Shown here piece after piece: positions 1-9,244 of a stretch of 64,000 nucleotides of DNA. Within the stretch, counting starts at the first letter, position 1. Every line of letters begins with the position of its first letter. The translations under genes were made by a program, and so were the position numbers. Source of the stretch: Eutypella sp. D-1. Lineage: Eukaryota; Ascomycota; Sordariomycetes; Xylariales; Diatrypaceae. The stretch covers positions 310,001 through 374,000 of the forward strand of contig JAJTTP010000004.1 in the NCBI GenBank assembly GCA_023313575.1, in the 5' to 3' direction. The notes below the pieces were generated by a model. That model was not told where the DNA came from. It searched no databases and saw only the letters and a list, made by a program, of their open reading frames with translations.

Positions 1-295
1 GCTAACAAAGAAGCTACTGACTGTATGGCGACAGATAAATTGATTCGCAACTGGCCTGTTGTTGCAAGTAGAAGCCAGTCCATACCAGCACTACTGTAAA
101 GAGCAGTATCCATGGTGTTGCGCATCTTATTCTGGAACCATGAAAGGACCGATGCTGTATTCGGCCACTCTGAAAGTCAAAGTCGGATATCGAAGGGACC
201 AAGCGTTCGGTTTCCATACTATACATTGAAGAGTGGGATTCCTCTCTATGAAGATTGTCCCTTTGCGATGAGGAGGAGCCAACCAGTGATGACAT
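1..295 (-). CDS. UstYa-family (DUF3328) oxidase, N-terminal exon, runs off left edge
   Basis: Partial gene. I place the start at 295 (MSSLVGSSSS) rather than at an upstream in-frame Met, because the upstream 18 residues look like untranslated sequence. Exon 1 is 22-295 (91 codons plus one base) and is followed by a GTCAGT donor. The protein has a polar N-terminal tail, then one membrane segment at about residues 61-77 (PWILLFTVVLVWTGFYL), then a Tyr-rich end (IYLSPY). This is the layout of UstYa-type proteins, which are single-pass membrane oxidases that cyclise core peptides of fungal RiPPs such as ustiloxins. The phase-1 intron just after a Tyr matches the first intron of the related gene at 4909. 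The catalytic HxxHC motifs would lie in exons outside the window, so family assignment rests on the N-terminal layout and on the neighbours. Confidence 0.6.
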
Positions 296-1454
296 GGTGA
301 ACAATCGCAGGTGACTTGGCTCGAGGCAAAAAACCGAGAAAACATACACTCCTGACAGACTGATCCAACATATGGAGGGGCATCAGTGGATTGTTCGTTC
401 TATTGACTGGGCATGCCACCGATGCTGTTGTCATCCTTCTGTGATCGGGACATCACGGCCTCTGCTCGGTGGATATGCAATGCACACAACAATACATTAT
501 GCCGTCGTATTTGCCAAGCCATCTGTTGCTGCATGTCAGCATGATTTGTCAACTTTGACAGGTTGGTTTTCGTTGTGCATGAGGCAGCCAAATGCAACAT
601 TGACAGCTTACCCCTCGATGAAACCCAAGCCCTGTCTCATTGATACTTGCCAATTAATCAAAACGTCGAGAAGCATATGGTCACCTGTCAGGTTGCGGTA
701 AGAATAATTGACATGTCAGGGCCCACAGTTCCAATGCAGGATCCATTTTTGGCACTATAGCTATGCCCCTCGCTGCGGGTGGCCTTGTATCTGGTCTCTT
801 CCTTTTTCATCTTCACGTTTGCTAGATAGATTCACTGAACCCTGACATTGTGGTTGGTCGTATACCCACCATCGATCGCATAATCGGCTAAGTGATATCG
901 GTGAATATACCGCACTCGCTTGTCATAGTATGCCGTACCCGTTACATGACACGGTTACAATCCGGCCCGCCTAGCCTGTGTGGTGTGTGGTGTGTCAACG
1001 ATTCTTACCACGACTTGCCTGTATCTATCATGGGAAAAGCGTAGACCGCCTGTGACCAGCGGTTCAGCCGACATGAAGTACTTTATCCAATCGACGAACA
1101 ATACTACCATTTTGACGAAAAAGAAAAAAATTGATGATTCTGTTGAAATGGAGCATATGACTTGATTGACTTGAAAGTTCAGCCACTCTTAGATGGTGGG
1201 AGGAAGACATCCCTTATATACACATTGTGACGATGTCTCAGTCTTGACACTGAACTTCAAGAAATTCATCACGGAGATGCGTTTCTCAGTCACTACAGAT
1301 GCCCTGCTCCAGAGGAGGATTTTCAGGTTCTGAATTTCCATGAGAACGACAATTCCAATACGATGTGTCTTGCCCAGTAATTCAACATTAATGATGAATC
1401 ATTCTATTATCTGAAATCTGCCTAAGCCTACCGCCAATGGGATTGTCCGTATTC
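296..1454. other. Intergenic region between two ustYa-like genes
   Basis: No convincing gene. The small open frames on both strands have no recognisable domain. The region holds a decayed short LTR at 1141-1262. Beside it on the minus strand is a 54-codon open frame starting at 1118 (MVVLFVDW...) downstream of the LTR's TATA-like box. I do not call it a gene because nothing in it is recognisable. Confidence 0.5.
1141..1262 (-). mobile_element. Decayed short solo LTR (121-bp family, copy 1)
   Basis: In reverse complement this stretch matches the two intact copies at 6728 and 7396 over their whole length. It shares the blocks TTCAGTGTCAAGACTGAGAC and TATATAAGGGA. The end that should read TTCAACA/TGTTGAA is intact on one side (TGTTGAAATGG at 1141) but changed to TTCAAGA on the other. 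The possible 5-bp target duplication is imperfect (GATTC / AATTC). It lies inside the RiPP cluster between two ustYa-like genes. Confidence 0.7.
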
Positions 1455-2334
1455 TCAACTCCCATCATGACTGTGTGCGTCATGAAAGCCTATGCTATCT
1501 AGAGTCCCCTTGAATGAATTCTTCTTTGTCCAGTCAAGTATGCGATCAAAGTCACGGCACCTATGAGGTACTTCCACCAATTGATCCATCGTGTTCAGCG
1601 TCAAGTCCGCATTGCACATGAGCTCTTGTCTGATCCAGTCGATACAGTGCGGAGCGTGTATCGTCCGAAAGTCAGGAAGATGGTACTTATCTCCCTCTCC
1701 TGTAACAGCCCATTTCACCGCTTCCTGAGAACATGTAGAACATTAGAAACTAGATGGTTGTAAGATCAGATGCCATTAACATACCAGACAGTGCAGGCTG
1801 TGAAAGACACTCACTTGGTACAGCAGGTGACTGCTGTCAAGTGGTGAGGGCATAGTCGTTTGGTCCGGGACTATAGTGCTGTTTGAAGGGATTGACACGA
1901 TACCTCCTGAGTCTATAATTATAGTTAGTATTAAGTATCAAGAGACCAAAACTCCCATTGACATACCGGGAATGAAGCTCCTCCAAAAGGTGTTATTGTA
2001 AATTCTGGCTTCAATGTCTTCTTCGTGGAAGATTACATCGAACTCGACCGTTTTTGCATAATCGTGTAGGGCCATGTCTTGTAATGTTAATACTTCATGC
2101 ATTTGAGTCATGTATAAGATATTATCACTCACATGGATGAGGATTTGTATCTTGCCAGGCTTGGTGGAGAGACACACTCAAAAACAAAATAACGGAAAGC
2201 TCAACAATTTGAACTATAATCAAGATCAAACTTGAGGGTTTTGCAAGTGGCATACAAAATTTGGGCTGTCGGGGCGTCTCCTGATCGTCATCGTCGATTG
2301 GGAGGTACTTGCACGCTGAATCTGACAGTGCCAT
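1455..2334 (-). CDS. UstYa-family (DUF3328) peptide-cyclising oxidase
   Basis: Four exons: 2133-2334, 1967-2077, 1785-1912 and 1455-1724. They sum to 711 bases, 236 residues. A cytoplasmic tail rich in Asp is followed by a membrane segment at about residues 34-56. Both signature motifs of the family are present: HSLHC at 142-146 and HAPHC at 170-174, followed by CIDWIRQELMCNADLTL, the typical stretch after the second motif. The histidines and cysteines are thought to bind copper in UstYa-type oxidases. In known dikaritin pathways these proteins make ether or C-C bonds between side chains of the core peptide. All introns have GT-AG ends. The middle part lacks the usual PSPEVD element seen in the gene at 4909, so the two are diverged paralogues rather than recent copies. 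The likely substrate is the precursor encoded at 3663-3926. Confidence 0.88.
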
Positions 2335-3662
2335 ACTTGGAGACTATAATACATGAATGTCTGATGAATGTTTAAAAGGTATTTTGAAGAAAAGAAAAAC
2401 CAGCCTGACGCAACGAGTCTTCCTTCAGGTGAGAAGAAGACAGATCCTCAGCGCTCACTGCGGTCGGGGGGTTTGTAGCTATTAGCCACTCGTTCCGACA
2501 ATCGAATTGCGAGGTGGAATTTTATCTCTAGATATTTAGAGATATTCAAATCCACCCTAATATTGCACTTCTATGCACCAAATCGAAGGCGGGTAAGGTA
2601 AGGTGCAGATCGATTGGCACTTTTGCATGGCGCTATCTTTATGCAGCAACATGGATACTGTCTTGGCGCGGGCGGGCGACGGGCAGGGCGACGACGGAGG
2701 GCTGCCGAGACAAGTCGCGTAATTAAACATAACCAGAAAGGGTGATGGGAGTCGTGTGATCTCATATCGCCCGCAACCTCGACACTTCACCCACTTGCCC
2801 GCCAACCTATGATCAACGAGGTTGCATCGCAGGTTTCAACGAGGTGACATTGCAGGGTTCAACGACGACGCATAACCTCGACTCTCGAACCTCCTCTAAT
2901 AGGAGGTTTGCATAAGGGCATTGCATGATACACTGCAAACGTAGTCTGATTGGGTGAGTTCATAGATCCAGTAGGACAAGTAAATTTTTATTCCTGACCC
3001 AGTTTTGGTATTATGTTATGCGTTCAAGCCTCTAATCAAATGAATGCAATATGTGTACAGGTCTCAACTAGAGAAATACGGCCCGATTTCCTCTGCCGCT
3101 AGTCAAACAAGTGAGAGATGAGATGGCAGCATAAGAAGTATATATCAGCTAGGTAAACGACTGGCCAGCTAGAGAAATTGCTCTTTTGGAGAATCCGTGG
3201 CCCAATATACACATTAGGCCGTGCTCAATATGCTAGAGGGGTGAATGCCCCAAGATAATATAAGTGAGATGTTGCACGATCAGATTGTGAATCCAAAACT
3301 GGGAAGGGCAATCAAAAGCAATTCATCGTTGTAATCCTTTTAAGCTAAGTTGGAAAACTTCATAAGTCGGTTGAGCAGAGGTTGATGATAAATGAGCGTA
3401 TAATTTTGTAAAATCTCAATGCTACGTAACGAAAGTCATAACCTCTTCAAACCATAACAGACTAGCCTGGGCAAAATGAATGTGCAGTTGGACGGAACCA
3501 CAGTCAGAGAATCCACACCCCCAAACGTAGACGTAACACCATGATATATCCCAAGGAACAGGCCCTATGCTTTGTCAATTGACATCTAAACAGCATTAGA
3601 ACTTAATAGCGACTGACCTAGAAAGAACCTGCACATAGATGATCTCCTTTCAAGTTTCCTGC
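2335..3662. other. Intergenic region upstream of the ustYa-like gene
   Basis: No supported gene. At 2808-2895 there is a run of degenerate short repeats around the words CAACGAGGTT and CATAACCTCGA. It would contain the promoter of the minus-strand ustYa-like gene (start 2334) and the 3' end of the precursor transcript. Confidence 0.45.
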
Positions 3663-3926
3663 TTAGTTCTGATGGTCCTCGCGCTTGGCCTCGTGACCCC
3701 AGTTAACGAAGACGATGTCGGGCGCAGCCTCTTCGTCAGGCACAGCCTCCTCGCGCTTGGCCTCTTCACCCCAGCCATAGAAGAAGACATCAGGCACGGC
3801 CTTAGCATCGTTGTCCACAGTATGCACGTCGGAATTAGTTTCCGTATCAATGCTAGGCGTTAGTGGAGCAGCACTGCCAACTGCAGCAAAGATGAGGGTG
3901 GAAAGTTTGATAAGTGCAGGAATCAT
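3663..3926 (-). CDS. Secreted RiPP precursor with two Kex2-delimited core units
   Basis: Single exon, 87 residues. Residues 1-20 form a signal peptide (hydrophobic LSTLIFAAVG, small residues GSAA before Pro21). After a polar leader come two units of 24 residues that each end in EAKR, with Lys-Arg at 57-58 and 81-82, the site of the Golgi protease Kex2. The aligned parts are PDVFFYGWGEEAKRE (45-59) and PDIVFVNWGHEAKRE (69-83), so the constant pattern is PD-x-x-F-x-x-W-G-x-E-A-K-R-E. The aromatic stretches V47-G53 and I71-G77 are the likely cores. Such repeat precursors next to ustYa genes define the dikaritin type of fungal RiPP. The exact core limits and the final product are inference. A plain secreted KEX2-processed repeat protein (for example an adhesive or repellent peptide) is the alternative, but the three ustYa-like neighbours speak against it. 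Confidence 0.82.
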   Translation of the reverse strand: MIPALIKLSTLIFAAVGSAAPLTPSIDTETNSDVHTVDNDAKAVPDVFFYGWGEEAKREEAVPDEEAAPDIVFVNWGHEAKREDHQN

Positions 3927-4908
3927 GACGTCGAGATTATAGCGTTTTCTTATTGGCTATATGGCAGTATGAGATGGGCGTGTAAGATAGTCTGTGTGTA
4001 CTACAAGAATTTTTGAGCAGTGAAGGTATCGGGGTGGCATATATAGATAAGTTTACGGCTTGACAGTGTGTACGACCTTTGAACTCCATGAATTTAAACG
4101 GCTGTCTATGACAACTTTACGTCTGCACTCTGCAGCAAAGCACGTTTGCAAACATGATAGCACATGCCATGCGAATCGCTCTGGTATACGCATCATGCGG
4201 CACTACGCGCCGTCTTCCCGAATATTGACCGGAGTGTGAATCATGAGAACAAACCAGAAAATGCTTCTACAAACTCGATCTCAGTCCTCAGCCAGCCACC
4301 AAAACAGAGCGACATGGTATAACGTAGAAAACCCCGTTGTGCGATTTTGGCTGAGCTGAAATGCATTGACATCAGCAAATATCCGGGACAAGACTTGACA
4401 TTCCATGAGAGTAGCGATGCAGATATATCGGCCGCCGAACTGGCCGCCGAAGGGGATGTGCAGATACCTGCATAGATTAACACCTTCCTAGAGAAAAAGA
4501 AATTGCAGCTTAGGGATGTACCCGATTGGCACAGCAAATCAGCGAAGACGCAATGTTTATTGCACCATCATCGTCAATTACGCATTGAGAATCAGTGACA
4601 TTTAGAGTTCCGGATCTTCCCGTAAAATACTCGATTCAACACCTCCATTCGACCGCAACAGTGACCATGGAGTGGAATTGTGTAGCCAGGTGAGCACTAT
4701 CAAGCCCGTTAAGAGATATCAATCTAAGAACCAGTCTCTGGCTGCAAGTCTGAAGCTAAGCGCTCGGCGACAAGCATTTCACTTCTGTACCTCTTGTCGA
4801 CATATTGTTAGTTTTGATTCAACCCCACTTCGATCTTTTCCTTCGGCTGTTTGGGAAAACTCGACGAGCTTATGATAGTGACTCAGACACCTTCTCTGGT
4901 CCGCAGAG
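3927..4908. promoter_or_regulatory. Divergent promoter region of the precursor and a ustYa-like gene
   Basis: These 982 bases separate the minus-strand precursor (start 3926) from the plus-strand ustYa-like gene (start 4909). A TATA-like box CTATATATGCC reads on the minus strand about 110 bases before the precursor start (near 4039-4048). Near the middle, at 4430-4451, the 10-mer GGCCGCCGAA occurs twice with 12-base periodicity, a possible site for a pathway regulator. This is inferred from position only. An open frame at 4241-4537 on the minus strand has no recognisable domain and is left out. Confidence 0.45.
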
Positions 4909-5939
4909 ATGGATCGATTCGAGAGAGAAGCGCTGTTCAATGAACATTTTACACAGATTGAAGACCGCTCCGAAGAATGTCAAGATAGCAGTGGCTTCAC
5001 TAAGAAGCGATATGCTATTCATCATCCTATCGACCCGTGCATTGCTATTCCATGGTTTGTCGTTGCTGTCCTATTCATCGTCAATGTGTCGCTCCTAGCA
5101 AAAGTCCACAACCAAAATGGCACTGGATTTGCAACGGAGGCATTATATAGTAAGTCTACCCTCCTTAATGGCGGTTCGAGATGTCTTCCCAGTAAGGAAG
5201 ATAGTTGGTTGAAGCTTATAAGAATGAAATTAAGGCCCGGTTGAACATCTCATCCGGCATGAGGAACGGTTATTTCAGTCATCCTTGAGTCCGAACCTGA
5301 CTCCATATCAAGGAACCCCGTCTCCAGAGGTTGATGGAAAGTGGGAGGAACTCTATCTGAGTAAGTCTTCCATTGCTATATTACTTAACCCTCTAATGAT
5401 GGTTCAATCGTTGATGATATGCTTCATTGAGGAGTATAGTGGGTGATATAGCAATTTCTAAGCATGAAGCCAACAAGTTATTGAATAAGACAGCAATGGT
5501 ACGAAATGATCCACAGGAGAGATACATAATTAATCTTGATATCTTTCACTCTCTTCATTGTCTGGTGAGTAAGCTCGAGCCATGCTAAGATTTCCCTATG
5601 CTCGACCTTAACGACTGTCATGGCCACTGACTTTACTCAAAAGCATTCACTCCGGAAAGTTGTGTATTCAGATTATTACCTTGCGGAGTCTGATACGACC
5701 ATAAAAAAGCCTCCTGGCTTTGATGTGAACCACTTGGATCATTGTGTTGACCATCTCCGCCAGTCACTTATGTGCGGTGTAGATATATCGGTAATGCCCT
5801 TTGAAGGTCAGCGGTAACACATATACAAATTCCAGATATGGATATTAAGTAGTACTAACGCTCGACTGTAGTGAGAATCCCTCAACTGACCTCCCTTCAC
5901 TTGCTGGTCATTTCTCGACCACTATTCACATCTCCATAA
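4909..5939 (+). CDS. UstYa-family (DUF3328) peptide-cyclising oxidase
   Basis: Five exons: 4909-5149, 5235-5360, 5440-5564, 5644-5806 and 5872-5939. They sum to 723 bases, 240 residues. A cytoplasmic tail is followed by a membrane segment at about 44-64 (IAIPWFVVAVLFIVNVSLL). Next come the family elements YSPVEHLIRHEE (80-91) and TPSPEVDGKW (108-117). The two catalytic motifs are HSLHC (159-163), followed by an LRKVVYSDYY stretch, and HLDHC (194-198), followed by VDHLRQSLMCGVD. This is the most canonical of the three family members here. It is transcribed away from the precursor and shares a promoter region with it. The last exon follows a strong branch site (ACTAAC); without that splice the protein would end in GQR at 5817. 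Role by family: oxidative cross-linking of the core peptide in the endomembrane system. Confidence 0.88.
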
Positions 5940-6226
5940 GCGCACTACGAGTACAGTTTCGCACCAGCTTCATATTTCCCGCAGTACCTTGGTTAATCAA
6001 TACTCATTAGTGGTCAGACTCTAGACACAAGTACGTACCAGAGTTCGAAGTACCTCATATCTGCAGGAACTTTGACATGATTCACGATTGGGCTCGTCAG
6101 CATGCAGTAACGGAGGATTGCAACGGAGAAATCTTGGCAGAAGGAAATTTCACAAAAGAAATAAGACAAGAGGTATGTCACCAAGGTGACCAGGATTAGC
6201 GCCATAGGGTCCATTTCCTAGGAAGA

Positions 6227-6409
6227 TGTCACGGTTAGGAAAAGGACCTGATACCCCCTTTGGGGCTGCGCCAGGTGCGCCACTTGAGGCGCTGTGGGCT
6301 GCCCTATAAATGGGGCTCCCAGCCATCCAGTAGGGTAGTTATTCTTCTATTCTCCGTCTCCTAGAGGGCTCCCATAGGTCGCCTAGAATAGGTTCGGTTG
6401 AACGTGACA
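6227..6409. mobile_element. Solo LTR, 183 bp, with 5-bp target duplication
   Basis: The element starts TGTCACGG and ends CGTGACA, so the ends are perfect 7-base inverted repeats of the TG...CA type. It is flanked by the same 5 bases, GAAGA, at 6222-6226 and 6410-6414. Inside are a TATA-like CCTATAAATGG and a short hairpin (GCGCCACTTGAGGCGC). No internal retroelement genes are next to it, so it is the product of recombination between two LTRs. Orientation is not decided, although the TATA box suggests plus. Confidence 0.88.
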
Positions 6410-6727
6410 GAAGATATGTATCGGAGGACCAGGCCTAGATGGGTTTTCGTTGAATTCATCGATTTTACATATGAATTGCACTGCGCGTTTGATTTATTCG
6501 ATATCTATGGCCTTTACGGCATTTCTTATTATTACTACGTAATTACTTGAAGTTGAGGTCACGGTCACTGATGATCCCTGGTACTGTCGAGCATTCCAGC
6601 GATCTCCCGGGACTTCTTTCAACGGAATTTGTTTAAAACCCCTACAATTGACGTATAAATCTAATCGAGGGGATGGGTATATAAGTACATTCCTAATTAG
6701 CTTACTGTTAAGGGTTGGCTTTATTGA

Positions 6728-6848
6728 TGTTGAAGTTCAGTGTCAAGACTGAGACATCGTCACAATATGTATATAAGGGACGTCTTCCTCCCACCATCTA
6801 GAATAGCTGAACCTTCAAGTCAATCAAGTCATATACTCCATTTCAACA
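6728..6848 (+). mobile_element. Short solo LTR, 121 bp (copy 2)
   Basis: Starts TGTTGAAG and ends TTTCAACA, with inverted ends TGTTGAA/TTCAACA. It is flanked by ATTGA at 6723-6727 and 6849-6853. It contains TATATAAGGGACG, a likely promoter box. It is about 90% like the copy at 7396 and similar to the decayed copy at 1141. At 121 bp it is shorter than usual LTRs, which recalls TRIM/SMART-type elements. Confidence 0.9.
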
Positions 6849-7069
6849 ATTGATATGGCACGGAAACAGCCACGTAAATCGGCAGGGCAATACAGAAGAA
6901 TGGAAATAACTCTATACTTAATATCCTATGCCACTGAAACTTGTCGTGATAAACGCTATTTGGTATTAGATATATAAGACCCCCCTAGAGTCTCCTACCT
7001 CGTTTCTGTATCTAGGCCCTGTTACAAACCACTCATTCCAGGACTAGGGGGTTCCATAGATAGCAGCCA

Positions 7070-7265
7070 TGTAAGGATAAGGACATCGCCAAGACCCTCT
7101 TGGCGATGCCGTCTCCTTTGGTGGTGACCTTTCGAATATAAAAGGGAATGCGATCACGCCCATCTAGATGGTCTCTCCTTTAGCTAGCCATCGATCAATC
7201 CAAGTATTGTCTTTCTACATCTTCTATTATCTAAAATCAAGACCAGTGGTGGCGGCTTCGTTACA
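7070..7265 (+). mobile_element. Possible degenerate solo LTR
   Basis: Starts TGTAAGG and ends CGTTACA, nearly inverted. It holds a perfect 10-base hairpin (CATCGCCAAG / CTTGGCGATG at about 7084-7108) and a TATA-like AATATAAAAGGG, a layout like that of the 201-bp LTR at 8752. I see no target duplication, so the limits and the identity are uncertain. Confidence 0.35.
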
Positions 7266-7395
7266 GGTTGGTTCTTACTCTATGGTCCATTCAGAAAGGC
7301 CCAGGCGGGAAGGGGGCGTTGCTCGCGACATGTCCTGTTGTCGATTCTCATTTATTCCATTTTCGATTCTTGTAGCCATCTGATAAGGTTTTGAG

Positions 7396-7515
7396 TGTTG
7401 AAGTTCAGTGTCAAGGCTGAGACATCGTCACAATGTGTATATATAAGGGACGTCTTCCTCCCATCTAGAATAGCTGAACCTTTAAGTCAATCAAGTCATA
7501 CTCTCCATTCCAACA
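7396..7515 (+). mobile_element. Short solo LTR, 120 bp (copy 3)
   Basis: Starts TGTTGAAG and ends TTCCAACA. It is flanked by TTGAG at 7391-7395 and 7516-7520. It is the same family as the copies at 6728 and 1141, with a few substitutions and a small deletion (CCTCCCATCTAG instead of CCTCCCACCATCTAG). Confidence 0.9.
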
Positions 7516-8751
7516 TTGAGCAGGTATTTGAGCTTCGTCGTGTCCATCTCACACACTCTTTACTTACATTCTTTACTCTTGGTCTGAATAGAAAGATGTG
7601 TGTATGGGCCAGGATCGGAGCCTTACGGCCCACTGTACCTTGAAGCGCACCCCGGCGAAGACGTCGAGAAGGGGGTGGTCGACAAAAGCGGACGAGTGAG
7701 TGAGAAACCACGTACCCTAAGTTCAAAGACGAGTATATCAAGAAACGCGATGCCCATAATATCGAGAAAATTAGTCCCGATTGATTAATCCCTAGCTCCT
7801 GGTTGTGAATCCCTACTTGCATCACAGTCTTGTTCACGAGATAGAGATGACGTGGTCCCACTTCCTTACCCAGTTCCTCAAAGGCGTGTGAGAGCAGGGT
7901 GGTTCTGTTTCTATGGCTCATCCACCTACCCATTCATTCATTCTACTATTAGGTTGGTTGGTCGGGCGGTGGATATTCACGGCGCATCTTGTCGATATCT
8001 ATTCAGTTTTGATTTAAGTCCTGTGGCACACTGGCATGGATCCTGGGTAGATATATTCGCTCCAACTTGGTCATGTCCACCTCCCACACTCTTTAACTTT
8101 CTCTTTCATTCCTCTTAGGCTATGGGGGCCGTGAGTATGTCTGGGTGGTCTGTCGGAATAATACATCGTCGTTCATTTGATCATGTTACGTATGTGTACT
8201 ATGTGCACCACGCATAATTAGTTTAGGGACACCACTGAATGAAAATTTACTCCCTGATGCCTGCATGTGGCTTCGGAAGACTATCTCCCGGTGAATGCTG
8301 AAGTTTGTAAAGATACAACACGAGGTGGTGTTACGGTTGCACCATACCGTTGCACCATCGGGGCCAAAAGATTGGTGAATGATTGCAATGGTGGCAATCA
8401 TACTGGTGCTTACAGCCATATATATATGTGACCCCTATATGTGAACCCCTGGACATATAGTGGAGAACCTATACGGGTGACGAATCCGTAACAGGTGGCG
8501 ATAGACACACAAGAATATTGGTATTTGCTTGACTCGTTATACGACCGAGCCATACATTCCACTTAGCTGTAACTTGGATTTTACCCGAACAGACAAACTT
8601 CGAAGCTCTGGTGGCTAACTTGATAGCGAGGATGACCTTGACCGAGAGCTTGCCCAACTTTGGGCCTGTAACGAAGCCGTCACCACTGGTCTTGATTTTA
8701 GATAACAGAAGATGTAGAAGGGTTGAATACTTAGATTGATCGCTGGCTAGC

Positions 8752-8952
8752 TGTTGGTAGGTACGTACGTAAAGGAAAGAGATAATAACAAATAAAAGGT
8801 GGTGAGACTGGTGTTGTATTCTGGTCTAAGGTCTATCTATCTATCTGAGAGGGATACGGGCGAAGCCCGTATCCTTATATAAACGGGAGATAGGTACATA
8901 GGTACTTCCTACTGGTATGTGGGTCCATACCAGTGACCACTAACAACCAACA
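8752..8952 (+). mobile_element. Solo LTR, 201 bp, with 5-bp target duplication
   Basis: Starts TGTTGG and ends CCAACA. It is flanked by CTAGC at 8747-8751 and 8953-8957. It carries a perfect hairpin GGATACGGGC-GAA-GCCCGTATCC just before a TATA-like TTATATAAACGG, and a second inverted pair ACTGGTATG/CATACCAGT. No internal genes remain. Confidence 0.9.
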
Positions 8953-9244
8953 CTAGCTAAAATGAGAGACTATCTAAGATGGGAATGATCACATACCCTT
9001 TAATAGAAAAAGGGATGGATCGCAATCATCGAGAATTGCGATCCAGGGCACGTGATCGTTATCCCTAGAATGAGTGGTTTATAACACAACTGCTGAGGTC
9101 CAGCCCGTTTTTGAGAATCCACACATGGAGGTGGCATCAGCCATGTCGAACTCGCGGGCCAGAGAAACCCACCGTTGAGCTTTTCGGTCAGGAGGCATTT
9201 TGAGTAGATGCTTATGCTCTCCCGCCAGACCTTACTCTTTCCAG

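Larger units (their letters stand above)
5940..9244. other. Gene-free region with a cluster of solo LTRs
   Basis: About 3.3 kb between the RiPP cluster and the paralogue array, with no supported gene. The open frames on both strands have no domains and overlap LTR sequence. Four or five retroelement ends are annotated separately. They mark the right boundary of the recognisable RiPP cluster. Confidence 0.6.

Noticed and set aside
6854..6920. Open frame starting MARKQPRKSAG next to the short LTR, reminiscent of the start of histone H3
   Set aside because: Similarity covers only about ten basic residues and the frame has no further histone sequence, so I treat it as chance or a trace too short to support.
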